A stretch of 64,000 nucleotides of DNA from Kitasatospora sp. MAA19 (GCF_029894125.1 NZ_JARXYZ010000010.1:62001-126000); one strand, 5' to 3'. Shown: positions 50,976-63,521, numbered from the stretch's first letter. Program-made: numbers and translations. The notes: generated by a model from the letters alone, not told the origin.

Positions 50976-51850
50976 TCTCCCCCTGGTCCGTGCTGGCCGG
51001 GGCCGTCGCCGCCGGCGGCCTCGCCCTGCTGATCGCCGAACTGCGGCCCGCACCGCCCGACCTGCGCCAGGCCCTGGACCGGCTGCACCGCACCCCCGCC
51101 GAGCGGGACGCGGACCCGGACGAGCGGCCGCGCTGGTACGACCGGATCGGCGAGCGCTCCGTCCACCTGCGCGGGGTGTCGGTCCCGCACCGCGAACTCG
51201 CCCTGATCGGCCGCACCCCGGCCCGGTTCATGGTGCACAAGCTGCTGTTCGCCGTGATCGGCCTGGCGCTGCCCGCCTACCTGGGCGCGATGGCCGCGCT
51301 GATGGACGTCGGCCTGCCCTTCGCCCTGCCGCTGCTGGCCGGGCCACTGCTGGCCGGCCTGCTCTGGTTCGTCCCCGACGCCATCGTGCGCGGGGAGGCC
51401 AAGGAGGCGCGCACCGAGTACCTGCACGGCATCGCCGCCTACCTGGAACTCGTCGCCCTGGAACGGGCCGCCGACTGCGGGCCCGCCGAGGCGCTGCGCC
51501 GCGCCGCCGCGGTCGGGCGCGGCACCGTGTTCCGCCGCATCCGCGACGCCCTCGACCGCGCCGCCACCGACCGGCTCCCGCCCTGGGCCGGACTCGACGC
51601 GCTGGCCGAGGAGTTGGGGCTCAGCCCGCTGCAGGACGTGGCCGACATCATGCGGCTGTCCGGCACCGACGGCGCCGCCGTGTACGACACCCTGCGGGCG
51701 CGCGCCAAGGGCCTGCGCGGCGAACTGCTCGCCGAGGACCTCGCCCGCGCCAACGCCGACAGCGAGCGGATGGTCGCGCCGGGGGCCGCCCTGACCCTGC
51801 TGATGACCGTCCTGATCGTCTTCCCCGCACTCCATCAGATGCTCAACTGA
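50972..51850 (+). CDS. tadC: TadC-like inner-membrane protein
   Basis: This 292-residue protein is the second platform protein, with an N-terminal membrane segment, two central ones and one at the end (GAALTLLMTVLIVFPAL). The T2SSF-type cytoplasmic part contains YLHGIAAYLELVALERAADCGPAEALRRAA. The GTG at 50972 overlaps the stop of tadB. A 49-bp gap with GGGAG before the pilin-like gene allows a separate strong translation start there. Confidence 0.92.
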   Translation: MISPWSVLAGAVAAGGLALLIAELRPAPPDLRQALDRLHRTPAERDADPDERPRWYDRIGERSVHLRGVSVPHRELALIGRTPARFMVHKLLFAVIGLALPAYLGAMAALMDVGLPFALPLLAGPLLAGLLWFVPDAIVRGEAKEARTEYLHGIAAYLELVALERAADCGPAEALRRAAAVGRGTVFRRIRDALDRAATDRLPPWAGLDALAEELGLSPLQDVADIMRLSGTDGAAVYDTLRARAKGLRGELLAEDLARANADSERMVAPGAALTLLMTVLIVFPALHQMLN

Positions 51851-51899
51851 CGCCCTTCGCCGTGCATCTGACACCACACCACACCACCGGGAGACCCGA

Positions 51900-52187
51900 A
51901 TGACCGTCCGACTCGCCCGCCTGGCGGGCAGGCTGATCCGGCCCGTCCTGCTGCCCGTGCAGTTCGCCCTGCTGTTGTTCACCCTGCGGCTGGGCCGGCT
52001 GCGCGCCGCCCGCGCGCGCGGCGACCGCGGCGCCATCAGCATCGAACTCGCCCTCGCCATCATCGCGTTGGTCTTCGTCGCGGGCGCCGTCGCGACCGCG
52101 CTGTACCTGCTGAAGGACAAGGTCGTGCAGAAGGTCGAGCAGGACCCGAACATGCCGGGCGCGGGTGCGGGTGGCGCCACCAAGTGA
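51900..52187 (+). CDS. Flp pilin-like small membrane protein
   Basis: This 95-residue protein has a long basic leader and the segment DRGAISIELALAIIALVFVAGAVATALYLL. The Gly followed by four residues and Glu before a hydrophobic run matches class III prepilin cleavage (Gly, then Glu at +5). A short hydrophilic tail follows. It could be the pilin subunit or a TadE-like minor pilin. A GGGAG site precedes the ATG. No prepilin peptidase (TadV) gene lies in this window. Confidence 0.75.
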   Translation: MTVRLARLAGRLIRPVLLPVQFALLLFTLRLGRLRAARARGDRGAISIELALAIIALVFVAGAVATALYLLKDKVVQKVEQDPNMPGAGAGGATK

Positions 52188-52600
52188 CGTACCGACCCCG
52201 CCGTCGCGGCGACCGGGGGTCGATGAGCGTGAGCCTCGCCATCGTCTTCCCGGTCGTCCTGGTGCTCCTGCTGCTCGTCGTCCAGGCCGCGCTCTGGTGG
52301 TACGACCGGCAGCTCGCGCTCACCGCCGCCCGGGAGGGCGTGGACGCCGGCCGGGTGCAGGGCAACGCGACGGACGAGGCGAAGAACGAGGCGGCGGGCC
52401 GGCAGGCCAGCGACTTCCTCGACCGGCAGGGCGTCCGCTCCTACACGGTGACGACCGACGGAAGCACGCCCGAGCTGATCCGGGTCACGGTGGCGGTGCG
52501 GCCGCCGCTGCTGATACCCGGGCTGTCGGCACCCTCCCTCCGGCAGTTCGCCGAGGCGCCGCGCGAGCGGTTCGTCCCGCCCGCGGTGGTGCGGCCGTGA
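52184..52600 (+). CDS. tadE: TadE-like pseudopilin
   Basis: This 138-residue protein starts with RRRGDRGSMSVSLAIVFPVVLVLLLLVVQAALWWYDRQLALTAAREGVDAGR, the TadE signature with prepilin-type N-terminus and conserved Ala/Arg helix. The rest is a small external domain. The usual Glu at +5 is Ser here, which is unusual. GTG overlaps the previous stop (GTGA), and its own stop overlaps the next GTG. Confidence 0.88.
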   Translation: MTYRPRRRGDRGSMSVSLAIVFPVVLVLLLLVVQAALWWYDRQLALTAAREGVDAGRVQGNATDEAKNEAAGRQASDFLDRQGVRSYTVTTDGSTPELIRVTVAVRPPLLIPGLSAPSLRQFAEAPRERFVPPAVVRP

Positions 52601-53091
52601 GACGGCGGACCCGCGCCCCGCGCGCGTCGGCACCGCGGCCGGCGCGCCTGCCCGCGTGGTGGCCCGGGCGGCGGGGCGACGGCGGCGGGATCGCCATCGA
52701 GGCGGCGATCGTCGTGCCGGCCGTGGTCGGGCTGGTCCTGGTGGCCGTCGCCGCCGGACGGGTGCAGACCACGGCCGGCACGGTCGAGGCCGCCGCCCGC
52801 GCGGGCGCGCGCACCGCCTCGCTGCAGCGCAGCGTCGACGGGATGGTGCAACCGGGCCGGGAGTCGGCCCTCGCGACGCTGCGCCAGCAGGGCGTGTCCT
52901 GCCGCAACGGGGACGTCCAGGTGGTGCCGGGCGAGTTGGACCTGCCCGGCGGAGCCGTCACGACCGTCAAGGTCACGGTGGTGTGCGACGTCGAACTGGC
53001 CGACCTGCTCGGCGGACCGTCCGGCGTACCCGTGACGAAGCACCTCGTCGGCGAGTTCACCTCGGTGGTGGACCGCTACCGGGGCACATGA
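52597..53091 (+). CDS. Second TadE-like pseudopilin
   Basis: This 164-residue protein has a basic leader and GDGGGIAIEAAIVVPAVVGLVLVAVAAGRVQTTAGTVEAAARAGART, a prepilin-type segment with Glu at +5. The C-terminal part has paired Cys (SCRNGD and VVCDVE) that may form a disulfide outside the cell. GTG overlaps the previous stop. The following 163 bp to the next gene are purine-rich with no clear gene. Confidence 0.88.
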   Translation: MRRRTRAPRASAPRPARLPAWWPGRRGDGGGIAIEAAIVVPAVVGLVLVAVAAGRVQTTAGTVEAAARAGARTASLQRSVDGMVQPGRESALATLRQQGVSCRNGDVQVVPGELDLPGGAVTTVKVTVVCDVELADLLGGPSGVPVTKHLVGEFTSVVDRYRGT

Positions 53092-53254
53092 CGGCCCGGG
53101 AGGGCGCCCGGCGGGACACGGGCCACAACGGGGGATTGGGGACGGCCCGCGCGGGGGAGACGCAAGCGGAGAGCGCTCGGGGGATGACGCAACGGGACCG
53201 AGGGGCGCCCGGTGGGGGCCGGTGGGGAGAACGAGTGCGGAAGGGGCAGGGGGG

Positions 53255-53700
53255 ATGAGAGTGCCGTTCAGGGCGCGGCTTCGGCGCCGCTCCGACCGGG
53301 GCGCGGTCGCCCTCTTCGTGGCGATCTGCGCGGCCTACGTCGTGCTCGTCATCGCCCTGGTGATCGACGCCGGCGGCCGGTTGCGGGTCGCCGAACGCAC
53401 CGACGCCTACGCCCAGGAGGCCGCGCGGGTCGGCGGACAGCAGCTCGACCAGGCCGCCGTCCTCCAGGGCAAGGGCTTCAGGATCCAGCAGGACTACGTC
53501 CGGCAGGCCGCCGACGCCTACCTGGCCCTGTACGGCCTGCGGGCCGGCGAGGTCGAGTTCTCCGGCGACGGCAAGGTCGTCACCGTCACCGTGCGGGCCG
53601 ACTTCCGGCCCGTCCTGCTGGGCTCACTCGGGGAGCGGAAGGTAACGGGCAAGGGCAGTGCGACCCTCGTCCACGGAGTCGAGAAAGCGGAGACCGACTG

Positions 53701-53701
<1 letters not shown>
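53255..53701 (+). CDS. TadG-like pilus assembly protein
   Basis: This 148-residue protein has RRRSDRGAVALFVAICAAYVVLVIALVIDAGGRLRVAERTDAYAQEAARVGGQQLD, typical of TadG N-termini, which resemble pseudopilins. It is short compared with full TadG and has no VWA domain. A G-rich stretch (GGGGCAGGGGGG) precedes the ATG at 53255. Its TGA shares a base with the next ATG. Confidence 0.83.
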
Positions 53702-57660
<3,959 letters not shown>

Positions 57661-57671
57661 CCCGGCCCGTT

Positions 57672-57709
57672 TCGCTGCCCGGCCGCCCCTCGGAGCGGCC
57701 GGGCAGCGA
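57672..57709 (+). terminator. Terminator of the Tad operon
   Basis: A perfect 15-bp stem (57672-57686 with 57695-57709) has an 8-nt loop and lies 11 bp after the LysM/BTAD stop. Confidence 0.85.
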
Positions 57710-57734
57710 CACGCGGGCGGGGTGCTGTGTCCGG

Positions 57735-58022
57735 TCAGCCCGGGCAGGCGCACCGGCCGTCGGCGGCACGGGTGGTGGCGGTGTGGACGTCCCGGACGGC
57801 GGCGGCCGGGAACCGGGCGACCGCGACACCCACCCGCTGAGGGTCCGCCGGGGTCCGGGCGACGACGTCGACCTGCCGCTGTTCCTCCTGCGTGGCCCGG
57901 GCCAGCACGCTGAAGAGGTACGCCCCGTCCTCGACGCCGTATCCGTCCGCCCACAGCTCGATCAGCACCCCGCCGTCCAGTGCGACGTGCCAGGGCAGTG
58001 GTGGTCCGGCGGCGTAGTCCAT
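57735..58022 (-). CDS. Small hypothetical protein
   Basis: I do not recognise this 95-residue protein. It contains GGVLIELWADGYGVEDGAYLFSVLARATQEEQRQVDVVARTP, with the look of a compact alpha/beta protein, and ends in CACPG. It has no signal peptide or membrane segment. Its ATG is 8 nt after TACACT and lacks a ribosome site, so the transcript may be leaderless. It lies just downstream of the HAD-like gene on the same strand. Confidence 0.65.
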   Translation of the reverse strand: MDYAAGPPLPWHVALDGGVLIELWADGYGVEDGAYLFSVLARATQEEQRQVDVVARTPADPQRVGVAVARFPAAAVRDVHTATTRAADGRCACPG

Positions 58023-58030
58023 GGCGGGGG

Positions 58031-58036
58031 AGTGTA
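58031..58036 (-). promoter_or_regulatory. Possible -10 for the small hypothetical gene
   Basis: TACACT (minus strand) lies 8 nt before the ATG at 58022, in the gap after the HAD-like gene. The matching -35 would fall inside that gene and is not obvious. Confidence 0.35.
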
Positions 58037-58037
58037 G

Positions 58038-58559
58038 TCAGACTGACCGCAGCCAGGCGTCCAGGGTGGCGAAGTCGGCGTCGGTGAGGCCGCGTTGGTG
58101 GTCGACGCGGTGGAGGAGCGTGGGAGCGAGCGAGTGGGCCGAGACCCAGCGGCGGTCGGCGGCGGTGATCTCGTCGTCCACCCAGGCGAACGGGCGGCCG
58201 GCGGCCCGGGCCACCAGTGCGCGGGTCTTCCAGTGCAGGCCGACCGGTTCGTCGTTATTGGCCACCGGCCAGTCCAGAACGGGGAGTTGAGGCAGGCCGA
58301 GCCAGGGGGAGAGGCAGGCGTTGGCGTCGGACATCCAGGTCGTCGCCCAGACCAGTTCACAGGGCAGGTTCAGCAGGCGTCGGCCGAGTGCCGGATCGAC
58401 GCGGGCCAGCAGGGGGTTGGCATCCGGGCCTGAGCCGGGGCCTGGGCCGGTGGCGTACGGGCCGCGGTAGGTGGGGTAGCCGCCCGGGGGCGGCGCGCCG
58501 AACGGGATCAGTGGTCCGTCGATGTCGAGGAACAGAAGAGGTACGCCGAGGCCTGCCAT
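58038..58559 (-). CDS. HAD-like hydrolase
   Basis: This 173-residue protein begins MAGLGVPLLFLDIDGPLIPFG, with the HAD motif DxD (Asp12, Asp14). Later blocks are ELVWATTWMSDANACL (motif II-like Thr) and PFAWVDDEIT (acidic motif). It matches a group of short HAD proteins in streptomycetes of unknown substrate. No cap domain is evident. The frame continues upstream across the opposite gene, but that part is a shadow. The ATG at 58559 has no clear ribosome site. Confidence 0.85.
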   Translation of the reverse strand: MAGLGVPLLFLDIDGPLIPFGAPPPGGYPTYRGPYATGPGPGSGPDANPLLARVDPALGRRLLNLPCELVWATTWMSDANACLSPWLGLPQLPVLDWPVANNDEPVGLHWKTRALVARAAGRPFAWVDDEITAADRRWVSAHSLAPTLLHRVDHQRGLTDADFATLDAWLRSV

Positions 58560-58718
58560 GACGGCACGATAGCGGGCCGTGTGGCGCGCTGATCGGAGAC
58601 CCGGCCTGGATCGGGTGTGCCGGGATCTCGTAGGGTGGCGCAACGGGAGTGGTGGCAGGCACCACACAGCAAGGGCATCAGACGCCGCGAAGCGGCGGGG
58701 TGGGGCGGTGACCAGAAG

Positions 58719-60944
58719 ATGGCGGAGACGACAGCTGTCCCAGGAGGCCCCGAACCGGCAGCGGACTCGGGCCCGTGGGACGCCGTACCGCCGCCGCGCA
58801 TCCCGGCGGAGGAACACCCGCCCGGGCCCGCCGCGCTGTACGAGCCGCCGCCCGCGCCGCCGGTCCCGCCGTCCGCCCCGGTGGGCCCGGCCCCGCTGCC
58901 GGCCGCGCCCACCGGATGGACCGTCACCGGCATGCCCGTCGTGAGCGTGCCGCCCTCCGCGGCCACGCCGCTGCCGTTCCCGGCACCGGGTGCGGGTGCC
59001 TCCGGTGCGGGCGGGCTCGGGGCGGCGCCGCGCGGACGGATCCTGGTCGTCGAGGGCGGCTACGGCAACTCCGGGCGCCGCACCTGGGGCCGTGGTGGTC
59101 CCGCCCAGGCGTCGGTGCTGTCCGCGATGCTCGCGGCCGTCTCGCCGCAGGTGCTGCTCGCGGCGGACGCGGTGGACGCCGTCCACCTGCCCGGCGCCAG
59201 TGACCCGCACACCGTCCTCGCCCACCTGCGCGCCGCCTCCCGCCACCCGGGGCCGCTGCTCGTCCATCTGGGCGGGCACATCGTCGCCGACAAGCGCGGC
59301 GGCCAGCTTCAGCTCACCCTGCGCGACTCCAAGCAGGACGGTCTGCCCTGGCAGGCCGTCGCCGCCGAGCTGGGCCACCGCCCGGCCGAGTGGCAGACCC
59401 TCGTCATCGCCGACCTGAGCGCCGACCAGAACGCGTGGCCGTACCTCCAGGGCGCCGTCTCGCCGCTCAGCGAGGGCATTCCGCTGTGGGCCGTCGTCAG
59501 CCCGGACCCGGAACAGATCGGCACCTTCACCCGCGCCCTGATCGAGGCGCTGCACGGCGGCCGCCCTGGCGCGGGCGACGTGCTCGCGCCCGAGCAACTG
59601 CGGCAGCAGGTGTACTCGGTGCTGCGGCCGGACGTCATCATCCTGGCCACGCACGCCCCGGACCGCCCGGTCTTCCGCAACACCGCCCGCCGTGGCGACG
59701 GTCTGTCGGACGTCGTGCCGTCGGTGGCCGACGCCGTGTCTTTCGCCGAGGCCGTGCCTTTCGCCGAGGCCGTGCCTTTCGCCGAGGCCGTGCCGCCGGT
59801 CGACGCCGCGCCGTCCGAGCCACCTGCACCGTCCGAGCCACCTGCACCGTCGGTGCCGCCGGCGGCACCGGCGCCGCTGGTGCCGGGCCAGGCGGAGCCG
59901 TGGGACGCCGTCGTCGAACCGTCCGTGGCCGCCCCGGTCCCGGCTCCGGCCCTGGCCCCGGTGGCCGAGGCCGGACTGGTGAGCCTGGTCAAGCCCGGTG
60001 TGCCGCCGACCCCGCCCCGGCCGGCCCGCCCGGTCAGCCTGCTGAAGGCGCAGCCCGCCGACTCGTCGGGCGTGACCCTGCGCAAGCTCGCGCCGGCGGA
60101 CGAGGTGCCCGAGGTGCCCGAGGTCGTCGAGGTCGTCGAGGCCGTGGAGTCGGCTGCGGGCGTGTCGCTGGCCAAGCTTCAGCAGCCGGAGCCGGAGCCG
60201 GAGCCGGAGCCGGAACCGGAACCGACGGAGCAGCCGGAGCCGACGGATGCCGTCCCGGTCACGGCGGAACCGCAGGACGCCGTCCCGGCGCAAGCTCCTC
60301 TGGCAGACGAGGTCCCCGCAGACTCGGCGCTGGCGGTGGAGGCGCCGCAGGACGCGGCGCCGGCCGACGACGAGGCCCCCGCGGACGAGGCCCCCGTGGA
60401 CGCGGTGCCGGTCGATGCGGTGCAAGTCGACCCGGCGCCCGCTGACGCCTCGGTGTCCGTTCCGCCGCGCGCCGACTACCGGGAGGTCATCGGCCGGATC
60501 GTCCGCAGCGCGGATGCTGGGGACCACGGTGCCGCCACCGACCTCGCCTTCGCCCTCGAACTGGAGGCGATCGCCGAGCACGGCGCGGTCTCCGAACCGG
60601 TCCTCCAGGTGCGCCAGGTCCGGGCGCACGTGTGCCGTCTCGCGGGTCGGCCCGCCGAGGCCGCCGACATCTACCGAGAGGTGGCGCTGACGCTGCTCCG
60701 CTCGCAGGGCCCGGACCACCCGGAGACGCAGCAGGCGGCCACCAACGCCGAAGCCTGTTGGCGCTCGATCCCCGACCGGGCGGCGGCCCTCCGGATCGCC
60801 CCGGAGATCATCGAACTCCGCGCCTTCCTCCCGGGCCGGGACGGCCGCAAGCTCCGCGCCGCCGAGCGCTACCTCGCCCAGCTGGCCGCCGCTCCTGCCC
60901 CTGCCCCTGCCGCCCCCGTCCCCTCCCCGGCGGACCGCGTCTGA
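58719..60944 (+). CDS. Caspase-like core plus TPR-like domain protein
   Basis: This 741-residue protein has a Pro-rich N-terminus (1-105), a conserved core (about 106-325), a long low-complexity Pro/Ala/Glu/Val region (about 330-585, including FAEAVPFAEAVPFAEAV and EPEPEPEPEPEP) and a C-terminal TPR-like helical domain (about 588-690). The core has LLVHLGGHIVADKRGGQLQLTL with His187 and LVIADLSADQNAW with Asp232, matching the caspase-fold pattern but with no catalytic Cys. Its nearest relative in the window is the protein at 43443-44303. No good ribosome site is seen. Heptamer element C follows its stop. Confidence 0.6.
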   Translation: MAETTAVPGGPEPAADSGPWDAVPPPRIPAEEHPPGPAALYEPPPAPPVPPSAPVGPAPLPAAPTGWTVTGMPVVSVPPSAATPLPFPAPGAGASGAGGLGAAPRGRILVVEGGYGNSGRRTWGRGGPAQASVLSAMLAAVSPQVLLAADAVDAVHLPGASDPHTVLAHLRAASRHPGPLLVHLGGHIVADKRGGQLQLTLRDSKQDGLPWQAVAAELGHRPAEWQTLVIADLSADQNAWPYLQGAVSPLSEGIPLWAVVSPDPEQIGTFTRALIEALHGGRPGAGDVLAPEQLRQQVYSVLRPDVIILATHAPDRPVFRNTARRGDGLSDVVPSVADAVSFAEAVPFAEAVPFAEAVPPVDAAPSEPPAPSEPPAPSVPPAAPAPLVPGQAEPWDAVVEPSVAAPVPAPALAPVAEAGLVSLVKPGVPPTPPRPARPVSLLKAQPADSSGVTLRKLAPADEVPEVPEVVEVVEAVESAAGVSLAKLQQPEPEPEPEPEPEPTEQPEPTDAVPVTAEPQDAVPAQAPLADEVPADSALAVEAPQDAAPADDEAPADEAPVDAVPVDAVQVDPAPADASVSVPPRADYREVIGRIVRSADAGDHGAATDLAFALELEAIAEHGAVSEPVLQVRQVRAHVCRLAGRPAEAADIYREVALTLLRSQGPDHPETQQAATNAEACWRSIPDRAAALRIAPEIIELRAFLPGRDGRKLRAAERYLAQLAAAPAPAPAAPVPSPADRV

Positions 60945-60952
60945 CACCTCGG

Positions 60953-61055
60953 CCGGACAGCTGACAGAGAACAGAAGACAGAAAACAGCGAACAGATAAC
61001 AGATTTCGAAATCTGTTATCTGTTCGCTGTTAGTTGTTACCTGCTACCGGTCACC
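60953..61055. repeat. Heptamer inverted-repeat element, copy C
   Basis: The words from 60953 are CCGGACA, GCTGACA, GAGAACA, GAAGACA, GAAAACA, GCGAACA, GATAACA, GATTTCG. The complement side from 61007 reads CGAAATC, TGTTATC, TGTTCGC, TGTTAGT, TGTTACC, TGCTACC, GGTCACC. Positions 60988-61027 are a perfect 40-bp palindrome centred on CG. The outer words of the right arm have diverged. The element fills the whole gap between convergent genes and includes the TGA of the S53 peptidase gene. Confidence 0.88.
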
Positions 61056-62421
61056 GACCGGCGATGGCGTGAACGAACTTGGCGCCGTTGATGGTGCCGA
61101 GGCCGCTGGAGAGGTCGTAGCCCTCGGTGGCGGTGTAGCCGGTGACGCCGTTCCAGGAGTTGTCGCCCTCCTTCACGTCCTCGATGCCGCTCAAGCCGCT
61201 CGGGAGCAGGTTGAGGCCGTACAGGCGCCAGTTGAGCTGGCCGAGGCGGTGGCCGGCGAGCTGGTCGGCGAGGGCGACGACGCCGGAGAACAGCGGGGTG
61301 GCCTCGCTGGTGCCGCCGGTGAGGTGCCAGCCGACGGCGGTCGGGTCGTAGGACTCGTAGGTCCAGGCGGCGCCGTCGACGGCCGCGCTCATGCTGATGT
61401 CGGGCGTACCGCGGTGGTTGCCGGTGACGTTGGCGACGCCGGCCTGGTACCACGGGCGGTCGAAGATGCCCGAGACGCCACCGCCGCCGGCGCCGGACTT
61501 GTCGTGCCACACCTTGTCGGGCGCGGTGCGCGCGCCGTTGTCGTCCAGGGTGAGCTGGGTGCCGCCGATGGAGGTGACCAGCGGGTCGGAGGACGGCCAC
61601 GAGTTGACCTTGTACGGGTACAGGTCGGTGCCGTTGGTCTGCGCGTCGGTGGCGCCGTTGTCGCCGGAGGCGGCGAGCACGGTGACGTTGCGGTCGGCGG
61701 CGGCCTTGAAGGCGTAGCGCAGGTCGGTGAGCGACTTGAAGTCGCCCTTGTCGTAGCCCGGGAAGGTGTTCTCGGTGGCGCCGAAGCTCTGCGAGATGAC
61801 GTCGCCGCGGCCGGCCTTGATGAGGGCCTGCTCGGCGTCCATCATCTCGGGCAGGCCGGTGGTGCCCTCGGTCTCGGCGACACCGGTCTCGACCAGGACG
61901 ATGTGGGCGTCCGGGGCGATGGCGTGGGCGTACTCGACGTCCAGGGTGGTCTCGCCGGCCCAGCCGGTGTGGTCGGGGTTCTTGGGGTCGAAGACGGGGA
62001 CGTTGCCCCACTTGACCACCTCGACCTGGGTGTCCTGGATGCCCCACTGCTTGTCGAAGACCTCCAGGTCGTGCTGGATGGTCGGCGAGCCGAAGGAGTC
62101 GACGATGACGATCGTGCGGCCCTTGCCGGTGACGCCCTCCTGGTACAGCGGGTTCAGGTTGTAGGCGTTGCGGTACTGCAGCGGCGAGTAGCAGTGGATG
62201 CCGATCTGGCTGACGCACTGGGTGGTGCTCAGCGGAGCGACGCGCGCCTGGGCGTTGTGGTGCCCGAAGGAGGCCGGGCGGACGTGGACGCCCGCGAGGT
62301 CGTGTGCGGGGGCGGCGGTCGCGGCGCCGACCGCCGGTACGGCGATGGTGCCGGCCGTGAGGGCGGTGGCCCCGACGGCGAGCAGAGCCAGGGCGCGGCG
62401 AAGGGGGGCGGGGCTGCCCAT
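61051..62421 (-). CDS. S53 (sedolisin) family secreted peptidase
   Basis: This 456-residue serine-carboxyl peptidase has a signal peptide (about 1-37). The catalytic residues are Glu157 and Asp161 in WAGETTLDVEYAHA, Asp254 in ASGDNG, and Ser372 in GGTSEATP. The C-terminal GVTGYTATEGYDLSSGLGTI is the usual calcium-site region. Only about 35 residues separate the signal from the catalytic domain, so the large pro-domain of typical sedolisins is absent. AAGGAG precedes the ATG. It is likely active in acidic extracellular conditions, by family knowledge. Its stop codon lies in heptamer element C. Confidence 0.93.
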   Translation of the reverse strand: MGSPAPLRRALALLAVGATALTAGTIAVPAVGAATAAPAHDLAGVHVRPASFGHHNAQARVAPLSTTQCVSQIGIHCYSPLQYRNAYNLNPLYQEGVTGKGRTIVIVDSFGSPTIQHDLEVFDKQWGIQDTQVEVVKWGNVPVFDPKNPDHTGWAGETTLDVEYAHAIAPDAHIVLVETGVAETEGTTGLPEMMDAEQALIKAGRGDVISQSFGATENTFPGYDKGDFKSLTDLRYAFKAAADRNVTVLAASGDNGATDAQTNGTDLYPYKVNSWPSSDPLVTSIGGTQLTLDDNGARTAPDKVWHDKSGAGGGGVSGIFDRPWYQAGVANVTGNHRGTPDISMSAAVDGAAWTYESYDPTAVGWHLTGGTSEATPLFSGVVALADQLAGHRLGQLNWRLYGLNLLPSGLSGIEDVKEGDNSWNGVTGYTATEGYDLSSGLGTINGAKFVHAIAGR

Positions 62422-62487
62422 GGGACTCCTTGGGACGCAGGGCCCGACCTGGTCCGGTCGGGTGGTCCGGCCATCCCATCGATTGTC

Positions 62488-62529
62488 GCATGATCATGCC
62501 ATAGTCATTTGGTGGGGTCGTTTGATCAA
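62488..62529 (-). promoter_or_regulatory. Promoter and 12-bp palindrome for the S53 gene
   Basis: On the minus strand: -35 TTGATC (62529-62524), 17-bp spacer, -10 GACTAT (62506-62501). Directly downstream is the perfect palindrome GCATGATCATGC (62488-62499), where a repressor could block the start. The region is A/T-rich for this genome. Confidence 0.55.
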
Positions 62530-62565
62530 GGACATGGTCATGCTCGGCCACGCGAAAAGGTAAAG

Positions 62566-62603
62566 GCCGTCCCAGGTGAAGGTAACCTCGCACCTGGGAC
62601 GGC
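62566..62603 (-). terminator. Terminator of the thiolase-SDR operon
   Basis: A perfect 13-bp stem (62566-62578 with 62591-62603) has a 12-nt loop and, on the minus strand, is followed by CTTTACCTTTT. It lies 54 bp after the SDR stop. Confidence 0.9.
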
Positions 62604-62656
62604 TATGTGATGACACGTCAGTACGATCGTCAGAATATCTGATGACCCTGCCGGGG

Positions 62657-63508
62657 CTACCGGGCCCCGCCGTTGACGTACAAGGTCTGCCCGCTGACGT
62701 AGGAGGCGTCCTCGCTGGCAAGGAAGGCGACCACGGAGGCGATCTCCTCCGGCTGCCCCACCCGGCGCAGCGGGGTCCGGGCGGAGACCTCCGCCTGGTG
62801 GTCCTCGGCCGTGCTGCCGACCCGCTCGGCGGTGGCCGCGGTCATCGCGGTGGCGATGTACCCGGGGGCGACGGCGTTGACGTTGATGTTGAACGGGCCC
62901 AGCTCGATCGCGAGGGTCGCGGTGAGCCCCTGGATGCCGGCCTTGGCGGCCGCGTAGTTCGCCTGGCCCCGGTTGCCGAGGGCGGAGCGCGAGCTGAGCG
63001 AGACGATCTTCCCGTACTTCTGCGCCACCATGTACTTCTGCGCGACGTGGCTGCAGTTGTACGCGCTGGTCAGGTTGACCGTCAGCACCGCGTCCCAGTC
63101 GGCCTTCGGCATCTTGAAGAACAGGTTGTCCCGGGTGATCCCGGCGTTGTTCACCAGGATGTGCACCCCGCCGAGATCCGCCGCGACCTGCGCGAACACC
63201 GCCTCGACGGCGTCGTAGTCGGCCACGTCGCAGCCGTACGCTCGCGCGGTGCCGCCCGTGGCGGTGATCTCCGCGACCGTCCCGGCCGCCCGTTCGGCGG
63301 TGAGGTCGAGGACGGCGACCGTGGCGCCCTCCGCGGCGAGTCGGCGGGCGGTGGCCGCACCGATGCCCTGCGCCGCGCCGGTCACGACGGCCACCCGGCC
63401 CGCGAACCTGCGCGCGTGGCCCGTCACTTCACCGACCTCGTTCACTTCACCGACCTCGTTCACTTCGCCGGCTCCGCTCGCCGCAGTCACTTCAGTCACT
63501 TCAGTCAC
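62657..63508 (-). CDS. FabG-like short-chain dehydrogenase
   Basis: This 283-residue NAD(P)-dependent reductase has the nucleotide motif TGAAQGIG (43-50), NNAG, the catalytic residues Ser172/173, Tyr185 and Lys189 in NYAAAKAG, and the C-terminal YVSGQTLYVNGG. It probably acts on 3-oxoacyl or 3-hydroxyacyl thioesters together with the thiolase upstream. The first 30 residues are an unusual Glu/Val repeat tail (TEVTEVT, GEVNEVGEVNEV) encoded by DNA repeats. The GTG at 63508 follows GGGAG; a later start such as GTG near residue 28 would remove the tail. Confidence 0.9.
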   Translation of the reverse strand: MTEVTEVTAASGAGEVNEVGEVNEVGEVTGHARRFAGRVAVVTGAAQGIGAATARRLAAEGATVAVLDLTAERAAGTVAEITATGGTARAYGCDVADYDAVEAVFAQVAADLGGVHILVNNAGITRDNLFFKMPKADWDAVLTVNLTSAYNCSHVAQKYMVAQKYGKIVSLSSRSALGNRGQANYAAAKAGIQGLTATLAIELGPFNINVNAVAPGYIATAMTAATAERVGSTAEDHQAEVSARTPLRRVGQPEEIASVVAFLASEDASYVSGQTLYVNGGAR

Positions 63509-63510
63509 TT
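63425..63510. repeat. 18-nt and 9-nt tandem repeats in the SDR 5' coding region
   Basis: CACTTCACCGACCTCGTT is repeated at 63425 and 63443 with a partial third copy. CAGTCACTT is repeated three times at 63484-63510, covering the start codon. All periods are multiples of three, so length changes keep the frame. Confidence 0.8.
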
Positions 63511-63521
63511 CCGGTGCTCCC

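Noticed and set aside
58038..60947. 969-codon minus-strand frame containing the HAD-like protein
   Set aside because: Only the last 173 codons look like a protein family; the rest mirrors the plus-strand caspase-like/TPR gene.
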